Notes under the pieces: model-generated | What the model saw: the letters and a program-made list of their open reading frames with translations, nothing else | What the model was told of the DNA's origin: nothing | Databases searched by the model: none | Source: an uncultured Kordia sp. | GTDB lineage: Bacteria; Bacteroidota; Bacteroidia; Flavobacteriales; Flavobacteriaceae | Direction: 5' to 3' | Assembly: GCF_947489565.1 (NCBI RefSeq) | Contig: NZ_CANLEA010000002.1 | Span: 62,001-126,000, forward strand | DNA length: 64,000 nt | Program-made: the position numbers and the translations under genes | In this document: piece after piece, positions 27,801 through 36,000 of the stretch | Layout: each line of letters opens with the position of its first letter | How positions within the stretch are numbered: position 1 is the stretch's first letter

Positions 27801-30171
27801 CAGTCTAGATTTAAGCAATCATACACTATTAGAAGATGTAGAATGTATTGATTGTGAATTGACATCACTAAACATTAAAAACGGGAATAATGGGATTATT
27901 GGTTATTTTGATATGACTTCGAATCCAAATTTAACCTGTATTCTAGTAGATGATGTAACGAACAATGACTATAGCTCATGGAGTAAAGATATCACAGCAA
28001 GTTTTAATGATACCTATTGTCATTATACGGCAATTCCAGATGCAAATTTTGAAGCTGCATTAGAAGCTTTAGGCTATGATGATATTACTAATGACGGACA
28101 AGTGCCTACTGCGTTAATTGAAGTAGTAACGAGTTTAGATGTCAGAAATGAAGGGATTACAGAGGTAACAGGAATAGAAGACTTTATAGCTTTAGAAACG
28201 TTCAATTGTAATCTTAACAATATAGCTGTTTTAGATGTTAGTACTAATGTGAATTTAACAGCGCTACAATGTACTGCAAACCCTATAGAGAGTTTAAATT
28301 TAACAAATAACACGTTATTGGAAGAGCTTAACTGTAGAGGTACAGACATCACGTCTTTGGATGTTACGAATAATACGCTATTGAAAAGATTAATATGTTT
28401 TGATACAGATATTGTAACGTTAGATTTATCACAGAACCTTTTATTAGAAGATTTATACTGTTATAATACAACCCTAACTAGTTTAAACCTTTCTTTAAAC
28501 ACAGCATTAGAAATAGTACAGATATATAACAATGAATTAGAAAACTTGGATGTTAAAAACGGTAACAATACGAATGTGAACAATTTTAATGCCTCGGGGA
28601 ACCCTAATTTATCCTGTATTAGAGTAGATGATTTAGTAAACGATTATACTACATGGACCAAAGACGCTACAGCCACTTTTACTGATACTTTTTGTCGTTA
28701 TACCACGATCCCAGATGCTAATTTTGAAGCTTGGCTAGATACTTTGGGTTACGACGATATTAGCAATGATGGTCTAGTTCCTACTGCGTTAATTGAGGCA
28801 GCAACTAATTTAAACGCTACAAATCAGAGTATTGCAAATTTAACAGGTATCGAAGATTTTGTAGCACTAGAGAACCTGTATGTAGGCAATAATTTATTAA
28901 CGACTTTAGATTTAAGTACTAATCTAAATCTAAAAATACTAGATGTTACAGATAACGCAAATCTAGCAACTATGAATGTAACAAATAATACAGCTTTAGA
29001 AGAGGTATTTGCATCTAATAGTGGATTAACAGTGGTGAATTTTAGTAATAATACAGCGTTAAAAATCCTTGCGATTTTTGATAATAACCTAACCGCATTA
29101 GATCTTAGTAACAATGTAAATCTTGAAAGTCTATTGTGCCAAAACAATGATATTGTAGACTTAGATTTAAGTTTGAATTCAGCATTAACATACATAGATG
29201 TATCTAATAATGCATTAACTAGTCTAAATTCCAAAAACGGAAATAATATAAATTTTACTGTATTCAATGCTTTAAATAATCCAAATTTGACTTGTATTTT
29301 AGTAGATGATGCCGCATGGAGTACTGATAATTGGACAAATAATAAAGATGTCACAGCAAGTTTTAACGAGATCAGCTGCGAGTATGTAATCGTGGATATC
29401 GATGTCTTTTTACAAGGTGCTTTATTAAATCCAAATGTAGGAGAAGAAAACCTAATGCGAGACGATTTAAGAGTAAATGGACATATTGATTCGGATACAC
29501 CATATACGGATGGAGCATCCATAAGTGAAGCAGTTGGAATAACCGATAACGGAAATAACTCAATAGTCGATTGGGTTTGGGTGGAATTACGAGATGCAAC
29601 TGATCCTACAATCGTAGTAGCTGGACAATCAGCCATATTACAACGTGATGGAGATGTCGTAGATGTTGCAGACGATTTAATAACACCACTAACCTTTCAT
29701 AATGTTGCAGCAGGTGATTATTATGTGGTCGTAAAACACAGAAACCACTTAGGAATCATGACGGCAAATACAATAGCTTTAAAAGAAGTAATAAGCACGG
29801 TAAACTTTACAGATGCTACAAATCAAATCACTTATGGTACCAATGCGCAAACAACTTTTGGAATGCCAAGCGGAATCGTGGCAATGTGGGCAGGAAATGT
29901 AAATGAAGATGCAATAGTACAATATTCAGGGACAACTCCAGACGTACCAAATATTTTATCGCTAGTATTAAATGATCCCGGAAACTTCTTAAACTTCCCT
30001 ACATACGCCGTAACAGGATACAATGCAAATGATATAAATATGGATGGTAACACACAATATTCAGGAACCAATCCAGATACGCCTTTCATTCTTCAGAATG
30101 TGTTAGCGCATCCAGGGAACTTCCTAAATTTTAGCACGTATCAAATACAAGAACAATTACCAGAAAATTAA
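18865..30171 (+). CDS. Giant secreted M4 metallopeptidase with 11 leucine-rich repeat domains
   Basis: 3768 residues. Signal peptide (1-21), an FTP-type propeptide (about 30-210), then a thermolysin-like M4 domain (about 225-590) with HEIGH at 390-394, third zinc ligand Glu414 in GALNEGFSDIW (the thermolysin spacing of 24), and catalytic His489 in GVHTNSGVL. Then an immunoglobulin-like domain and two SprB-like units with IEFSIDGGTTYPYSY / IKFSVDGGISYPFVF. Residues 860-3506 are 11 repeats of 185-290 residues, each made of a YTAIPDANFEAALEALGYDD cap, several LDVSNNTNL leucine-rich repeats and a CIxVDDxxW closing motif. Residues ~3507-3768 are a dockerin-like tail ending EQLPEN, shared with the next gene. 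Predicted extracellular protease/adhesin. Starts 34 bp after the S74 gene. Confidence 0.93.
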   Translation: MNRSLLLLLPLLLSFNSILAQDNYGKVRLKKIKQANQRTTDQSIFQSEIQPISGTEFRLIKTETDKLGMQHFTYQQYYNGVKVEFGILKSHKINGNTQSFNGAYFNPTGISTQARISKSSVYNIAKNHMRTSDIFWVNADGISKDNQPEPELIILPNRRDEILNLAYSIGIGTSKPELKMGVLYIDAITGKVLKYKNLVFSCFDDHDVNDNQEASNTMNTLSPFVSGTAATVYSGSQNIETTLESSDYILYDQTRANTGQAHNYGSGQRNGIVTVNFNHNDDLNNYGNSAIVTDFTDANNNWTAADMSNDEDQYALDAHWGAQVVYDYWKNEHGRNSYDDLNSTIASYVHFDTDYTNAGWVAFNSSKGFMVYGDGAGSFTPLTNLDVVSHEIGHGVTNSNSNLDYELESGALNEGFSDIWAIAIDNYSNNAYGTSKNFELLNDENGGGTLRSMSNPNTYGQPDTYGGTYWYDVSGCTPNGTANDYCGVHTNSGVLAHWFWLLSQGGSGTNDNGDSFTVTGIGIEAAAAIAVRMESVYLTSTSDYADARDAAIQAAKDIYGNCSIEEEEVTYAWYAVGVGNTYSGSNPVIIVDNSNLNVCVGGTGTFYAEAAYADSMIWQNDVDGSWTDLSNDTTYSGVTTNTLTVTNPDVSLDGVRFRLRFSNGCGNTSTTNFKFLYVKRLPDVTSVVPSGAGCTSTTDGSLTVNFNNVAELNTIEFSIDGGTTYPYSYADNSGTQTITDLATGDYNVWARRGGDECPIEVGTYTIETLSSPTASVDTIIEANIAEVDGIIQVSFPDEATQTQIKFSVDGGISYPFVFDDSIGTGELTGLAADTYNVWVTYGDELCFKDLGNFTITEVAYTQIPDANFENALYNLGYDNYQNDNKVPTSLINTITSLNVRVENIADLTGIENFTALETLYADNNSLTTVDVSSNTALKELIAYNNPSLSSFSIADPSIITRITLSNCNLSGGYDFSAYTSLVNFSVQGNDLTGLNIKNGNNTNFTYFHAGGNSSLTCILVDDAAWSTTNWTQNGGATFSSTFCDYTAIPDLNFENALEALGYDDISSDGQVPTSLIEVVTELDVSNEGITNLTGIQDFVALESLRLNNNSLTSLDVSNLINLRTLWAASGNVFSTIDVSNNTLLEDFRLRQYSGATIDLSTNTALTRFNCTSCDFLTVDTSSNTNLVNLDLWNSNITSLDLSLNTNLETLDVYSTNLTTLDLSNNTSLTTLIANDITTLSSLNIQNGANTSITGFNTSGTPVNCILVDDPAWSTTNWTNIDGASYFSLYCDNYTLIPDLNFEAALEALGHDDISGDGQVPTALIEVVASLDVSNQSISDLTGIEDFTDLTDLICSNNSLTSLDVSSNVNLQNLDFDNNNVANLVLGTNTNLSEVSGRYNQLTSVDVSANTGLTNLNLRNNTFSTVDVSNNTNLRTLNLNQTGVTSLDVTNNVALAYLYLSGNALMSIDFTQNPLLENVNLTNSDLTSIDLSNQTVLRIIRLSGNNLTELDLTTNVALTQVECADNNLSSFNFKNGFNQIITDFDASGNPNLNCILIDDLNKDYTFWIKDVTTSFSDTYCRYTAIPDANFEAALEALGYDDISADGQVPTALIEVITDLNVDSEGILDVTGIEDFTALVSLSCFNNALTTIDLSNNLNLESLMLKENSLSTLNVLNNTELVSLRISDNNIATLDVSNNVNLSTLRCDTNNLTALDVSNNTQLVNLDVYNMATLTSLNIDSNVNLQSLKANNTGIMAIDFSNNPLLTLAYLHQTSIANVDFSQNPLLEELRVQNTQITSLDLSLQTVLTSLNCSQNSLLYLNVKNGNNAIITEFDASGNPNLACIIVDDIVNNDYSTWTKDVTTNFSETYCRYTAIPDANFESRLDALGYDDISGDNQVPTTLIENITNLDISYGFVDISDLTGLEDFTALETLDVSGHNFVTIDLSQNLQLVDLQTSNNSNLTSLDVSNNTLLKSLTCTGNSFASLDTTNNIALEYLGITGNTNLTSINVSQNLNLETLGLSGVNLTSLDVTNNTLLTDLLVIDVPITDLDLSNNVALEEIEISQTSLSFLNLKNGTNTVITDFYSNQNPSLTCILVDDATYSATNWTNVNGTASFSDTYCRYTLIPDGNFETELEALGYDDISGDGQVPTQLIEVVETLDVENKSIADLTGIEDFRALKVLDVGYNSLNTINLANNTELRQLIVRSNNLTTIDLSANTLLVGFKAENCGLTSLDVTNLLDLKILWITGNDLTAIDVSNNIALASFWGNGNDFISLDLSNNPALNSFRASSNSLTALNLQNGTNTNITGGTNFQLTGNADLGCVLVDDAAYSTTYWLGIDGSVNFSDTDCEYTLIPDANFEARLETLGYDDISGDGKVPTRLIEVVTNLNVSNQDITDLTGIEDFTALEVLLCTNNNSLSTINLSNNTNLLSLSAFNCDLTNLDVSNNTSLQSLILYGNSLTSLDVSLNTQLVELDLLANNLTALDVSNNILLQTLFVEDNNLSRLDLSNNTALTALTCSNNANLAYLNVQNGNNTNVTNFVADNNPSLTCIIVDDLANDYTEWTKDVATSFTITYCRYTAIPDANFEAALEALGYDDISADGQVPTALIEVVTSLNVNSQGIADLTGIADFTALENLECRSNSLTTLDVGANLSIEVLDCLSNVTLSTINLGAKANFTTLRAHNNNIESIYLGGCPALTDLNISFNPLTSLDLSNNTNLETLFAEETAIVQANLSMLPNLLEVELTNCSNLTYLNIQNGNNTNITDFLATGTPSLLCIIVDDIAYSSGNADWEKDNATNYTLTGCRYTAIPDANFEAALEALGYDDITADGQVPTYLIETVTNLDVKNLSIADLTGIQDFAALTTLNCSSNSLTTLNVNSNTALESLNFSRNTIAAIDVTNNVNLKSINAFENNLTTIDLSQNTILENLDIDTNFLTALDVSANTLLESLDAYSNSIVEVDLSNNLQLIGVYLSFNTITSLDLSNHTLLEDVECIDCELTSLNIKNGNNGIIGYFDMTSNPNLTCILVDDVTNNDYSSWSKDITASFNDTYCHYTAIPDANFEAALEALGYDDITNDGQVPTALIEVVTSLDVRNEGITEVTGIEDFIALETFNCNLNNIAVLDVSTNVNLTALQCTANPIESLNLTNNTLLEELNCRGTDITSLDVTNNTLLKRLICFDTDIVTLDLSQNLLLEDLYCYNTTLTSLNLSLNTALEIVQIYNNELENLDVKNGNNTNVNNFNASGNPNLSCIRVDDLVNDYTTWTKDATATFTDTFCRYTTIPDANFEAWLDTLGYDDISNDGLVPTALIEAATNLNATNQSIANLTGIEDFVALENLYVGNNLLTTLDLSTNLNLKILDVTDNANLATMNVTNNTALEEVFASNSGLTVVNFSNNTALKILAIFDNNLTALDLSNNVNLESLLCQNNDIVDLDLSLNSALTYIDVSNNALTSLNSKNGNNINFTVFNALNNPNLTCILVDDAAWSTDNWTNNKDVTASFNEISCEYVIVDIDVFLQGALLNPNVGEENLMRDDLRVNGHIDSDTPYTDGASISEAVGITDNGNNSIVDWVWVELRDATDPTIVVAGQSAILQRDGDVVDVADDLITPLTFHNVAAGDYYVVVKHRNHLGIMTANTIALKEVISTVNFTDATNQITYGTNAQTTFGMPSGIVAMWAGNVNEDAIVQYSGTTPDVPNILSLVLNDPGNFLNFPTYAVTGYNANDINMDGNTQYSGTNPDTPFILQNVLAHPGNFLNFSTYQIQEQLPEN
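21442..29382 (+). repeat. Eleven tandem large repeats (0.55-0.87 kb) encoding LRR domains
   Basis: Repeat starts, taken at the conserved Tyr-Thr codons, are 21442, 21997, 22741, 23605, 24475, 25228, 25915, 26596, 27283, 28024 and 28699; the last ends near 29382. Units range from 555 to 870 bp because the number of inner LDVSNNxxL repeats (22-23 residues each) varies. The caps are far better conserved than the interiors, suggesting duplication followed by gain and loss of inner repeats. All units stay in frame. Confidence 0.9.
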
Positions 30172-30175
30172 AACT

Positions 30176-31174
30176 ATGAAACATTACTTTTTATTTTTGG
30201 GAATTATATGCATAAGCTTTTTTAGTCAAGCTCAGGATATTGAACGTCAAGTTGTAGCCTCATCAGGAGAAACAATCGCTAATGGAACTGTTAGTCTAAA
30301 TTTTACAGTAGGAGAACTTGCGGTTACAACTATTACTGATGGCAATTCGACTTTAACTCAAGGTTTCCATCAAACAACTATTCTTTTAGGCATAAAAATA
30401 GATCTAATCGTGTTTTTACAAGGCGCATTATTAAATAGTTCTAATAATTTAATGCGAGATGATTTACGTAGTACTCTTTTAACAACAACGTCTCCATACA
30501 GCGATGGTTTAACCTGTGCTGCTAGTGTTTTAAACACAGGCGGTACATCAGGAACAGGAATGGATAATGATGATATTGTAGATTGGGTTTTTATTGAGCT
30601 TCGTGATGCTGTAGATAATACCATAGTAGCGTCAAGTCAATCAGCCTTATTACAACGCGATGGCGATATTGTAGCAACAGATGGATTATCTGATATTGAA
30701 ATAGAAGTAAGAGCAGATGATTATTATGTGGTTATAAAACACAGAAGCCATTTAGGAATTATGACAGCAAATACAGTAGCATTATCAGGTACAAGCGCTA
30801 CTGTAGACTTTACAAATGCGACAAATCAGATTACTTTTGGCTCTAATGCACAAACGACCTTTGGAATGCCAAGCGGAATTGTAGCCATGTGGGCAGGAAA
30901 TGTAAATGAAGATGCTGTTATACAATACTCAGGAACAAATCCTGATGTACCAAGCATACTTTCATTAGTATTAAATGATGCTGGGAACTTCTTAAATTTA
31001 CCAACCTATGCTGTATTAGGATACAATAATTCTGATGTCGATATGAATGGTACAATTCAATACACAGGTACTACACCAGATACGCCATTCATTCTTCAGA
31101 ATGTTTTAGCACATCCAGAAAACTTCCTGAATTTTAGTACATATCAAATACAAGAACAATTACCAGAAAACTAA
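30176..31174 (+). CDS. Secreted protein with the same dockerin-like tail as the M4-LRR giant
   Basis: 332 residues. Signal peptide (1-19), then a short beta domain (SSGETIANGTVSLNFTVGEL ... LTQGFHQ) of a type usually found in front of T9SS tails. The remaining ~260 residues are paralogous to the C-terminus of the preceding protein: VFLQGALL, LMRDDLR, DYYVVxKHRxHLGIMTANT, and two repeats GNVNEDAxxQYSGTxPDVPxIL / DxxMxGxxQYxGTxPDTPFIL ending EQLPEN. The Asx-rich repeat loops look like dockerin/EF-hand calcium sites. It starts 4 bp after the giant gene, so it is co-translated; it may be a partner using the same export or anchoring signal. Confidence 0.85.
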   Translation: MKHYFLFLGIICISFFSQAQDIERQVVASSGETIANGTVSLNFTVGELAVTTITDGNSTLTQGFHQTTILLGIKIDLIVFLQGALLNSSNNLMRDDLRSTLLTTTSPYSDGLTCAASVLNTGGTSGTGMDNDDIVDWVFIELRDAVDNTIVASSQSALLQRDGDIVATDGLSDIEIEVRADDYYVVIKHRSHLGIMTANTVALSGTSATVDFTNATNQITFGSNAQTTFGMPSGIVAMWAGNVNEDAVIQYSGTNPDVPSILSLVLNDAGNFLNLPTYAVLGYNNSDVDMNGTIQYTGTTPDTPFILQNVLAHPENFLNFSTYQIQEQLPEN

Positions 31175-31314
31175 ATAGTATGAAAAAAAATCCCCGTTAG
31201 TATTCACGTTAATATATGGTTTTTCAAACAGTTATCCAGTCTTGCTTATCAGAAGAAGTCTCCATAAGTAAATAATTACAACAGATAACTATCTTTAGAA
31301 TAACTGGGATTTAA

Positions 31315-31346
31315 AAAGAGGCTGATTCCCAACAACCAGCCTCTTT
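31315..31346 (-). terminator. Rho-independent terminator of the truncated ssb
   Basis: AAAGAGGCTG, a 12-nt loop, then CAGCCTCTTT: a perfect 10-bp stem, followed on the minus strand by TTAAATCCC, giving a TTTTT run across the stem end. It lies 27 bp downstream of the ssb stop on the minus strand and now would end the recombinase transcript. Confidence 0.75.
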
Positions 31347-31372
31347 ACAGATAAGCAATAGATGTCCCAAAT

Positions 31373-31548
31373 CTATCTCCCTAACATTAATATTTCATTG
31401 ACCAAAATCTCGGTTACATACTTTGTCTCACCTTCGTCAGTTTCATACGTACGATTGGTCAACTTCCCTTCCACTGCAATTTCTTTTCCTTTCAATAAAT
31501 ATTTTTCAACGATTTCGGCCGTTTTGTTCCAAGCGATTAGGTTGTGCC
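31373..31548 (-). pseudogene. ssb: ssb paralogue, 3' fragment (5' part absent)
   Basis: The minus strand encodes HNLIAWNKTAEIVEKYLLKG, continuing through KEIAVEGKLTNRTYETDEGE to NEILMLGR and a TAG stop at 31373. This matches the second half of a single-stranded-DNA-binding OB-fold (typically W-H-x-x-x-A-W-x-K-T-A-E). The frame runs upstream only to 31548; there the codon for the conserved Trp reads AGG, and sequence further up belongs to the recombinase gene. The start and first ~55 residues are not anywhere in the window. The protein would end without the acidic tip that recruits partners, so it is likely a paralogue and not the housekeeping SSB. The break is interpreted as integration of the element to the right. 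Confidence 0.85.
31537..31548. other. Probable attachment-site core shared by ssb and the recombinase gene end
   Basis: On the minus strand GGCACAACCTAA reads GG-CAC-AAC-CTA-A.. in the ssb frame (W)HNL and GGC-ACA-ACC-TAA in the recombinase frame (GTT-stop). Homology to ssb stops at its left edge, so the recombination crossover must lie in or beside it. Exact core length needs the other junction. Confidence 0.6.
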
Positions 31549-33018
31549 TTTACGTTGGTCATTCTGACCCAATTCTAAAGAAGATAGCGGAGCTATTTGC
31601 TTTAAGTTGAATTTGATATTGTGACCATCAAATTCAATGCGATTGACTACAGACTGTACAATGTATCGTTTCTCGGGACGATCTAGTGTGTGCCATTTAG
31701 CATATAAATCTTTTGATTGTGTAAGTACATTTGGTAAGAAACCTTGTGTTTCTTTCATCTCTTGAAGTTCTCCTTTTAAAACGGCGATATTTGATATGAT
31801 CTGTTCTTTCTGTTCAAACAATGGTTCATAATGTTTCTTAAAACCTTTGATCGGTAATTCACCTTCAATATTAAGCGTAAGCAATCGATCCATTTTCGCT
31901 TCAACTTCTTCCAAATGATTTTCTGCAAATTCAATCTCATCTTGTTTCAATTTCATTTCCTCATTACTTGATTGATTATACGAATTGAGTTCTTCTTCTG
32001 AGATGATGAATTGTTCTAATCGTGTTTTGAAAATTTCTTCTAAATCATCTTTATCTATTCTAACTTTACAGGCAACACAAGTATATTTATTTGTCTTTGT
32101 AGTCAAAGACATTTTGTGTCCATTGTGGCAATACAGATAACTTGTAAAAATATGCACACGTTGGTTTAATGGTTTTCGTTGATTACTCTTGGCTTCTTGT
32201 TCCCTTAAAATTGCATTACATGAGTCCCATAGTTCTTCTGAAATAATAGCAGGACATGGATCAAATCGCCATTCTGATTTAGGTTTTATACCATCTGGAT
32301 TATCCTCTGTTCGTTTTGCTGTATGATTGGATTTACGAATACCTTTCGCATCTGAGTTTTTAATAAGTCGTGAAATCGTCATATCTGACCATTTTTTATT
32401 CTTCCGAGTTCTATATCCTCGTTCATTGAGAATACGAGCAACCGTTGTTCTTCGTTTATGTTCTAGAAAAAGTTCATAAATCAATTTTCGTATAGGAGCC
32501 TCTTCTTCATTGATAACTACAAAAGAGTTTTCAACCTTATATCCGTATGATGGAATACCGCCAACAAATTTTCCCATTTCTCTGCGTGTCTCAATTGATG
32601 CCATCATACGTTCCAAATTGTTCTCACGCTCCCATTGTCCCATCGCTCCAATCATCGTATAGAACAACCTTCCACTTGCGGTAGATGTATCAATATGTTC
32701 TCCAAGAGAAACCATATTGGCTTCATGTTTTTGAAAGTAATTTGAGTAATAGATTAACTCTTCTGTATTACGGGCTAATCGAGCAAGTTTACTGAAGATA
32801 AGTGTTTGGATAGTTCCACTTTTAATATCTTCAAGCATTCGTTGTGTTTCTTTGTGATTGATTGTTGATTTACCAGAAATACTAGGAAGTGTATATACTT
32901 TTTTCACATTCCATCCTTTTAATTCTGCGTATTTCCGTCCTCTATTTTCGTGTATTTCGGGACTCTCTTGATTCTTGGCATCAATAAAGCTTACACGCAC
33001 ATATATACCTACATTCAT
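31537..33018 (-). CDS. Large serine recombinase (integrase of the element)
   Basis: 493 residues. Resolvase catalytic domain at 1-150 with nucleophile Ser10 in GIYVRVS, the LIFSKLARLARNTEEL helix and a MIGAMGQWERENNLERM segment; a 'Recombinase' domain (about 160-270) with GGIPSYGYKVENS; a zinc-ribbon (LYCHNGHKM ... YTCVACKVR, about 305-335); a coiled coil (about 350-440); and a short C-terminus. This is the layout of large serine integrases, which recombine attP and attB in one direction unless a directionality factor is present. The last codons and stop overlap ssb-derived sequence. It is the last gene of a minus-strand run starting at the RHS gene. Confidence 0.93.
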   Translation of the reverse strand: MNVGIYVRVSFIDAKNQESPEIHENRGRKYAELKGWNVKKVYTLPSISGKSTINHKETQRMLEDIKSGTIQTLIFSKLARLARNTEELIYYSNYFQKHEANMVSLGEHIDTSTASGRLFYTMIGAMGQWERENNLERMMASIETRREMGKFVGGIPSYGYKVENSFVVINEEEAPIRKLIYELFLEHKRRTTVARILNERGYRTRKNKKWSDMTISRLIKNSDAKGIRKSNHTAKRTEDNPDGIKPKSEWRFDPCPAIISEELWDSCNAILREQEAKSNQRKPLNQRVHIFTSYLYCHNGHKMSLTTKTNKYTCVACKVRIDKDDLEEIFKTRLEQFIISEEELNSYNQSSNEEMKLKQDEIEFAENHLEEVEAKMDRLLTLNIEGELPIKGFKKHYEPLFEQKEQIISNIAVLKGELQEMKETQGFLPNVLTQSKDLYAKWHTLDRPEKRYIVQSVVNRIEFDGHNIKFNLKQIAPLSSLELGQNDQRKGTT

Positions 33019-33087
33019 ATTATTGCTTTTTTACGTTTATATCAATTTATAAAGAGTGTAAAGTGAATCCAAGGTAATATTGAAGTT

Positions 33088-36000
33088 TTATTTTTTCTTC
33101 GAGAGAATCTTCAGAATTCGATCTCTAATACTCTTTCCATCATTTGATAGTGTGGCATTTATTTCAGTTGTGATTCTGAATCCTTTGATGATTTCTTGTC
33201 GTGGTTGTCTATTCACATTAAAACTATCTAATACCTCAACAATCTTATTCGGTTGGATAAATACAACATGAGAAAAATCTTTTTTGGAGAGCTGCTCTTT
33301 TGCTAATTTTTCAATTTTATCCAAGTGATGTTTATTCTTGGAAATCATAATTACAGGAAGATATCCATTAAGCAAACATTTTTTAATGTTTTTGACTTCG
33401 TATTCTGGTGTATTAGTTATGGAGATTTCAAAAGCGATTTGTACACCTTCTTTTTCCAAGGTAATATCTATTCTTCCGCCCTCTTTTGTTTCTTTTTCAA
33501 TCGTAGAAATGAAATTACGCTCCTGTCCTATTTTCTTAATTAGCCTTTGTAGATATTGATGATCACGATTACGTCTTGAAACTTCTTCGGCTTCTATGAG
33601 TTTTTCTTTTTCTTCTTCTGAAACAGTTTTTCTTTGCTCTTGACTTGTATCGGTATCAACGCGCACTTCTTGCTGTGGATTCTTTTTTGACTCTACTTTT
33701 TTAGTTTCTAATTTCTCTTCCTTTTTCTCAGTTTTACTTGTCTTTCTGTTTATTGTTTTGGGTAATAGTTCTTTCAGCAGTTCTTCAATTTCTGCCCTAG
33801 GTTTTCCGTAGGTAGTTTGTGAATGTTCAATAACTGACTGACGAATGATGTCGGATATGTCACTTGGTTCAGATAGATTACTTGTAGTTATATTACAATC
33901 ATCTTGCGAACTTCCAATCCGCACTATTGCTTCTCCAATACCGAGGCTTTGAAGGTCATCCATATCAAAAGCTGAAAAACCACTTTCAAGCTGTTTGGCG
34001 TCACGATCACCCAAGCGGAAACAAATACGGATATATGGATTTGAAATAACCGAGTTGAGAATTTTTGGATCATCAATTTGTGCTAATTCTTGATGAGCAA
34101 GGATCAACCCAAGACCATATTTTCTTGCACCACTCAATATTGAGGTGATTGAGTTTGTCATGAAGTTTTGAAATTCATCAAGGTAGATGTAATACGGATG
34201 GCGTTCGTGCTTTGAAAGTTGTTGCCGTCCTTGTGCTACTTGATTGAATTTAGAAAGGAACAACGAACCTAAGAGATAGCTATTTTCTTCTCCAATGAGT
34301 CCTTGTGATAATTTGATGAGGAGAATCTTTTTTTCTTCAATACAGGCTCTAAAATCAACGCCATGCTGTTGTGCAAACATATAACGAATGATCTTTGGAC
34401 GTAAAAACGTATCTATACGAGTTAACAATGGTGCAATCCCTTTCCGTACAAATTGATACTCGTTATTCCAGTAGTAATGAATTGATGGATCATGTACATG
34501 TTCTAAAAAATCATGTCTAAAATCATCTTCAAGTAAGAAACGTTTTAATTCAATGAGTGTTCCGCCTTTAGTACTTTCCAAAAACGTATTAATCGCTTGC
34601 GACAATACCGCACTCATATTATCTCCCCATGAGGTTGCAAAACGTTTAAATGCTCCGACTAAATCTGAACTTAGCACCATCTTTTCAGCTTCAGTGCTTG
34701 CATGAAGAAGATTAAAGCCAATAGGGGAGTCAAGGTGCGACGGATCAATTAAAATCACATCGTTTTTTCGGTATTCAGGAATACGTATTAAAATATCAGA
34801 GACTATGTCGCCATGTGGATCAAATATGCAACAACCATTACCTTGTTGCATATCGTCTAACATCATATTAGCTATCAAAGTTGATTTACCAACACCAGTT
34901 GCCCCAATAATATGGATATGACGTAAACGTGCTTCATCATTTACTCCAACTTTGTATGATTCGCCATAATGCTCATTGATACCAAGCGTATATTTTCCAT
35001 TGATATATTCTTGAGCAACTCGTTTCGTTACTTTTCCTTGTATACCTAATTTAGTTGATACAACTGTTTTGTTTGGATAATGAGCGAAGGTTGATAGTTC
35101 TTTGGCATTGAGGATAAAACCAAGGCGATTACTTGTTCTATGATGAAGATTAAAATGATGAAAGTCATATGCATATCCTTCGTTTGATAATGGTATCAAC
35201 TTGTTATATTCTGATTGCGAAATGCTCGTAATACTTCGTGATAATTCTTGAGCAAGATATTGACTACGATAGTTACTATTTCCTTGCGTTGCTACTCGCA
35301 TAACAACAGAGAATAGTGGTTGAGATATTTTTTCTTTCGCACATTGAGGCATCTCTGGTGCATCTGAAAAGAATGATCCACCAGTACCATCAGAAACGGC
35401 ATAAGGAATGTCTTTTGCAAGTAGAGATGTGATTCCTTTAAAAAGCATTTGAAATACAACTACATCGTCTTGTTTTAATGAATCCATTGTTGCAATGATT
35501 GAGGTCAACGGATCAATGCTAAATGAATCGGCAGAGGTGATTGTTCGCATAAATTCATTATTCAAACCAAAATCAGCGATAGCAACTTCGTATCTATCGT
35601 CAAAACCGAAACTCTGAATATCAACCTCACGGATGATCGCTGTTGGGAAATATGCTGATAGTTGAGACGAAATACGTTCTTTATCTTGTATCCTACATAC
35701 TATTTGTACCTGAATATCATCATACGTACCGACTATTTCAAAGGAAATTGGGTAATCCGAAAACGATAGCATACTCAGGAATTCAATATTCCTATGTGGG
35801 AGAATATCTGATCCGTTCGGGAATGAAAGGGAAAATCCACTAAAAAGAGGAATGTCGTTGATGTCAATAAAGCGAGGATCGAGAGGGAAACTATCTTGTT
35901 CTATCTTCGGTATTTCGGGCTTTGAAGGTTTGAATAAATTTCCAATCTGCTCAAAGATTGAAGGAACACGTCCGTCATCAACGGAATAGGAATCTGCAAA

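Noticed and set aside
21442-29382. Periodic DNA repeats considered as a CRISPR-like or satellite array
   Set aside because: Spacing varies (555-870 bp), all units stay in one reading frame and encode capped LRR domains.
22047-29636. Long antisense open frames on the minus strand across the LRR gene
   Set aside because: They mirror the repeated LDVSNNTNL codons in one fixed antisense frame; they have no signal peptide, no domain and recur with each repeat, so they are shadows of the plus-strand gene.
31182-31202. Short ATG frame starting with Met-Lys-Lys-Asn after the small tail protein
   Set aside because: Stops after six codons; no sign of a longer frameshifted gene downstream.
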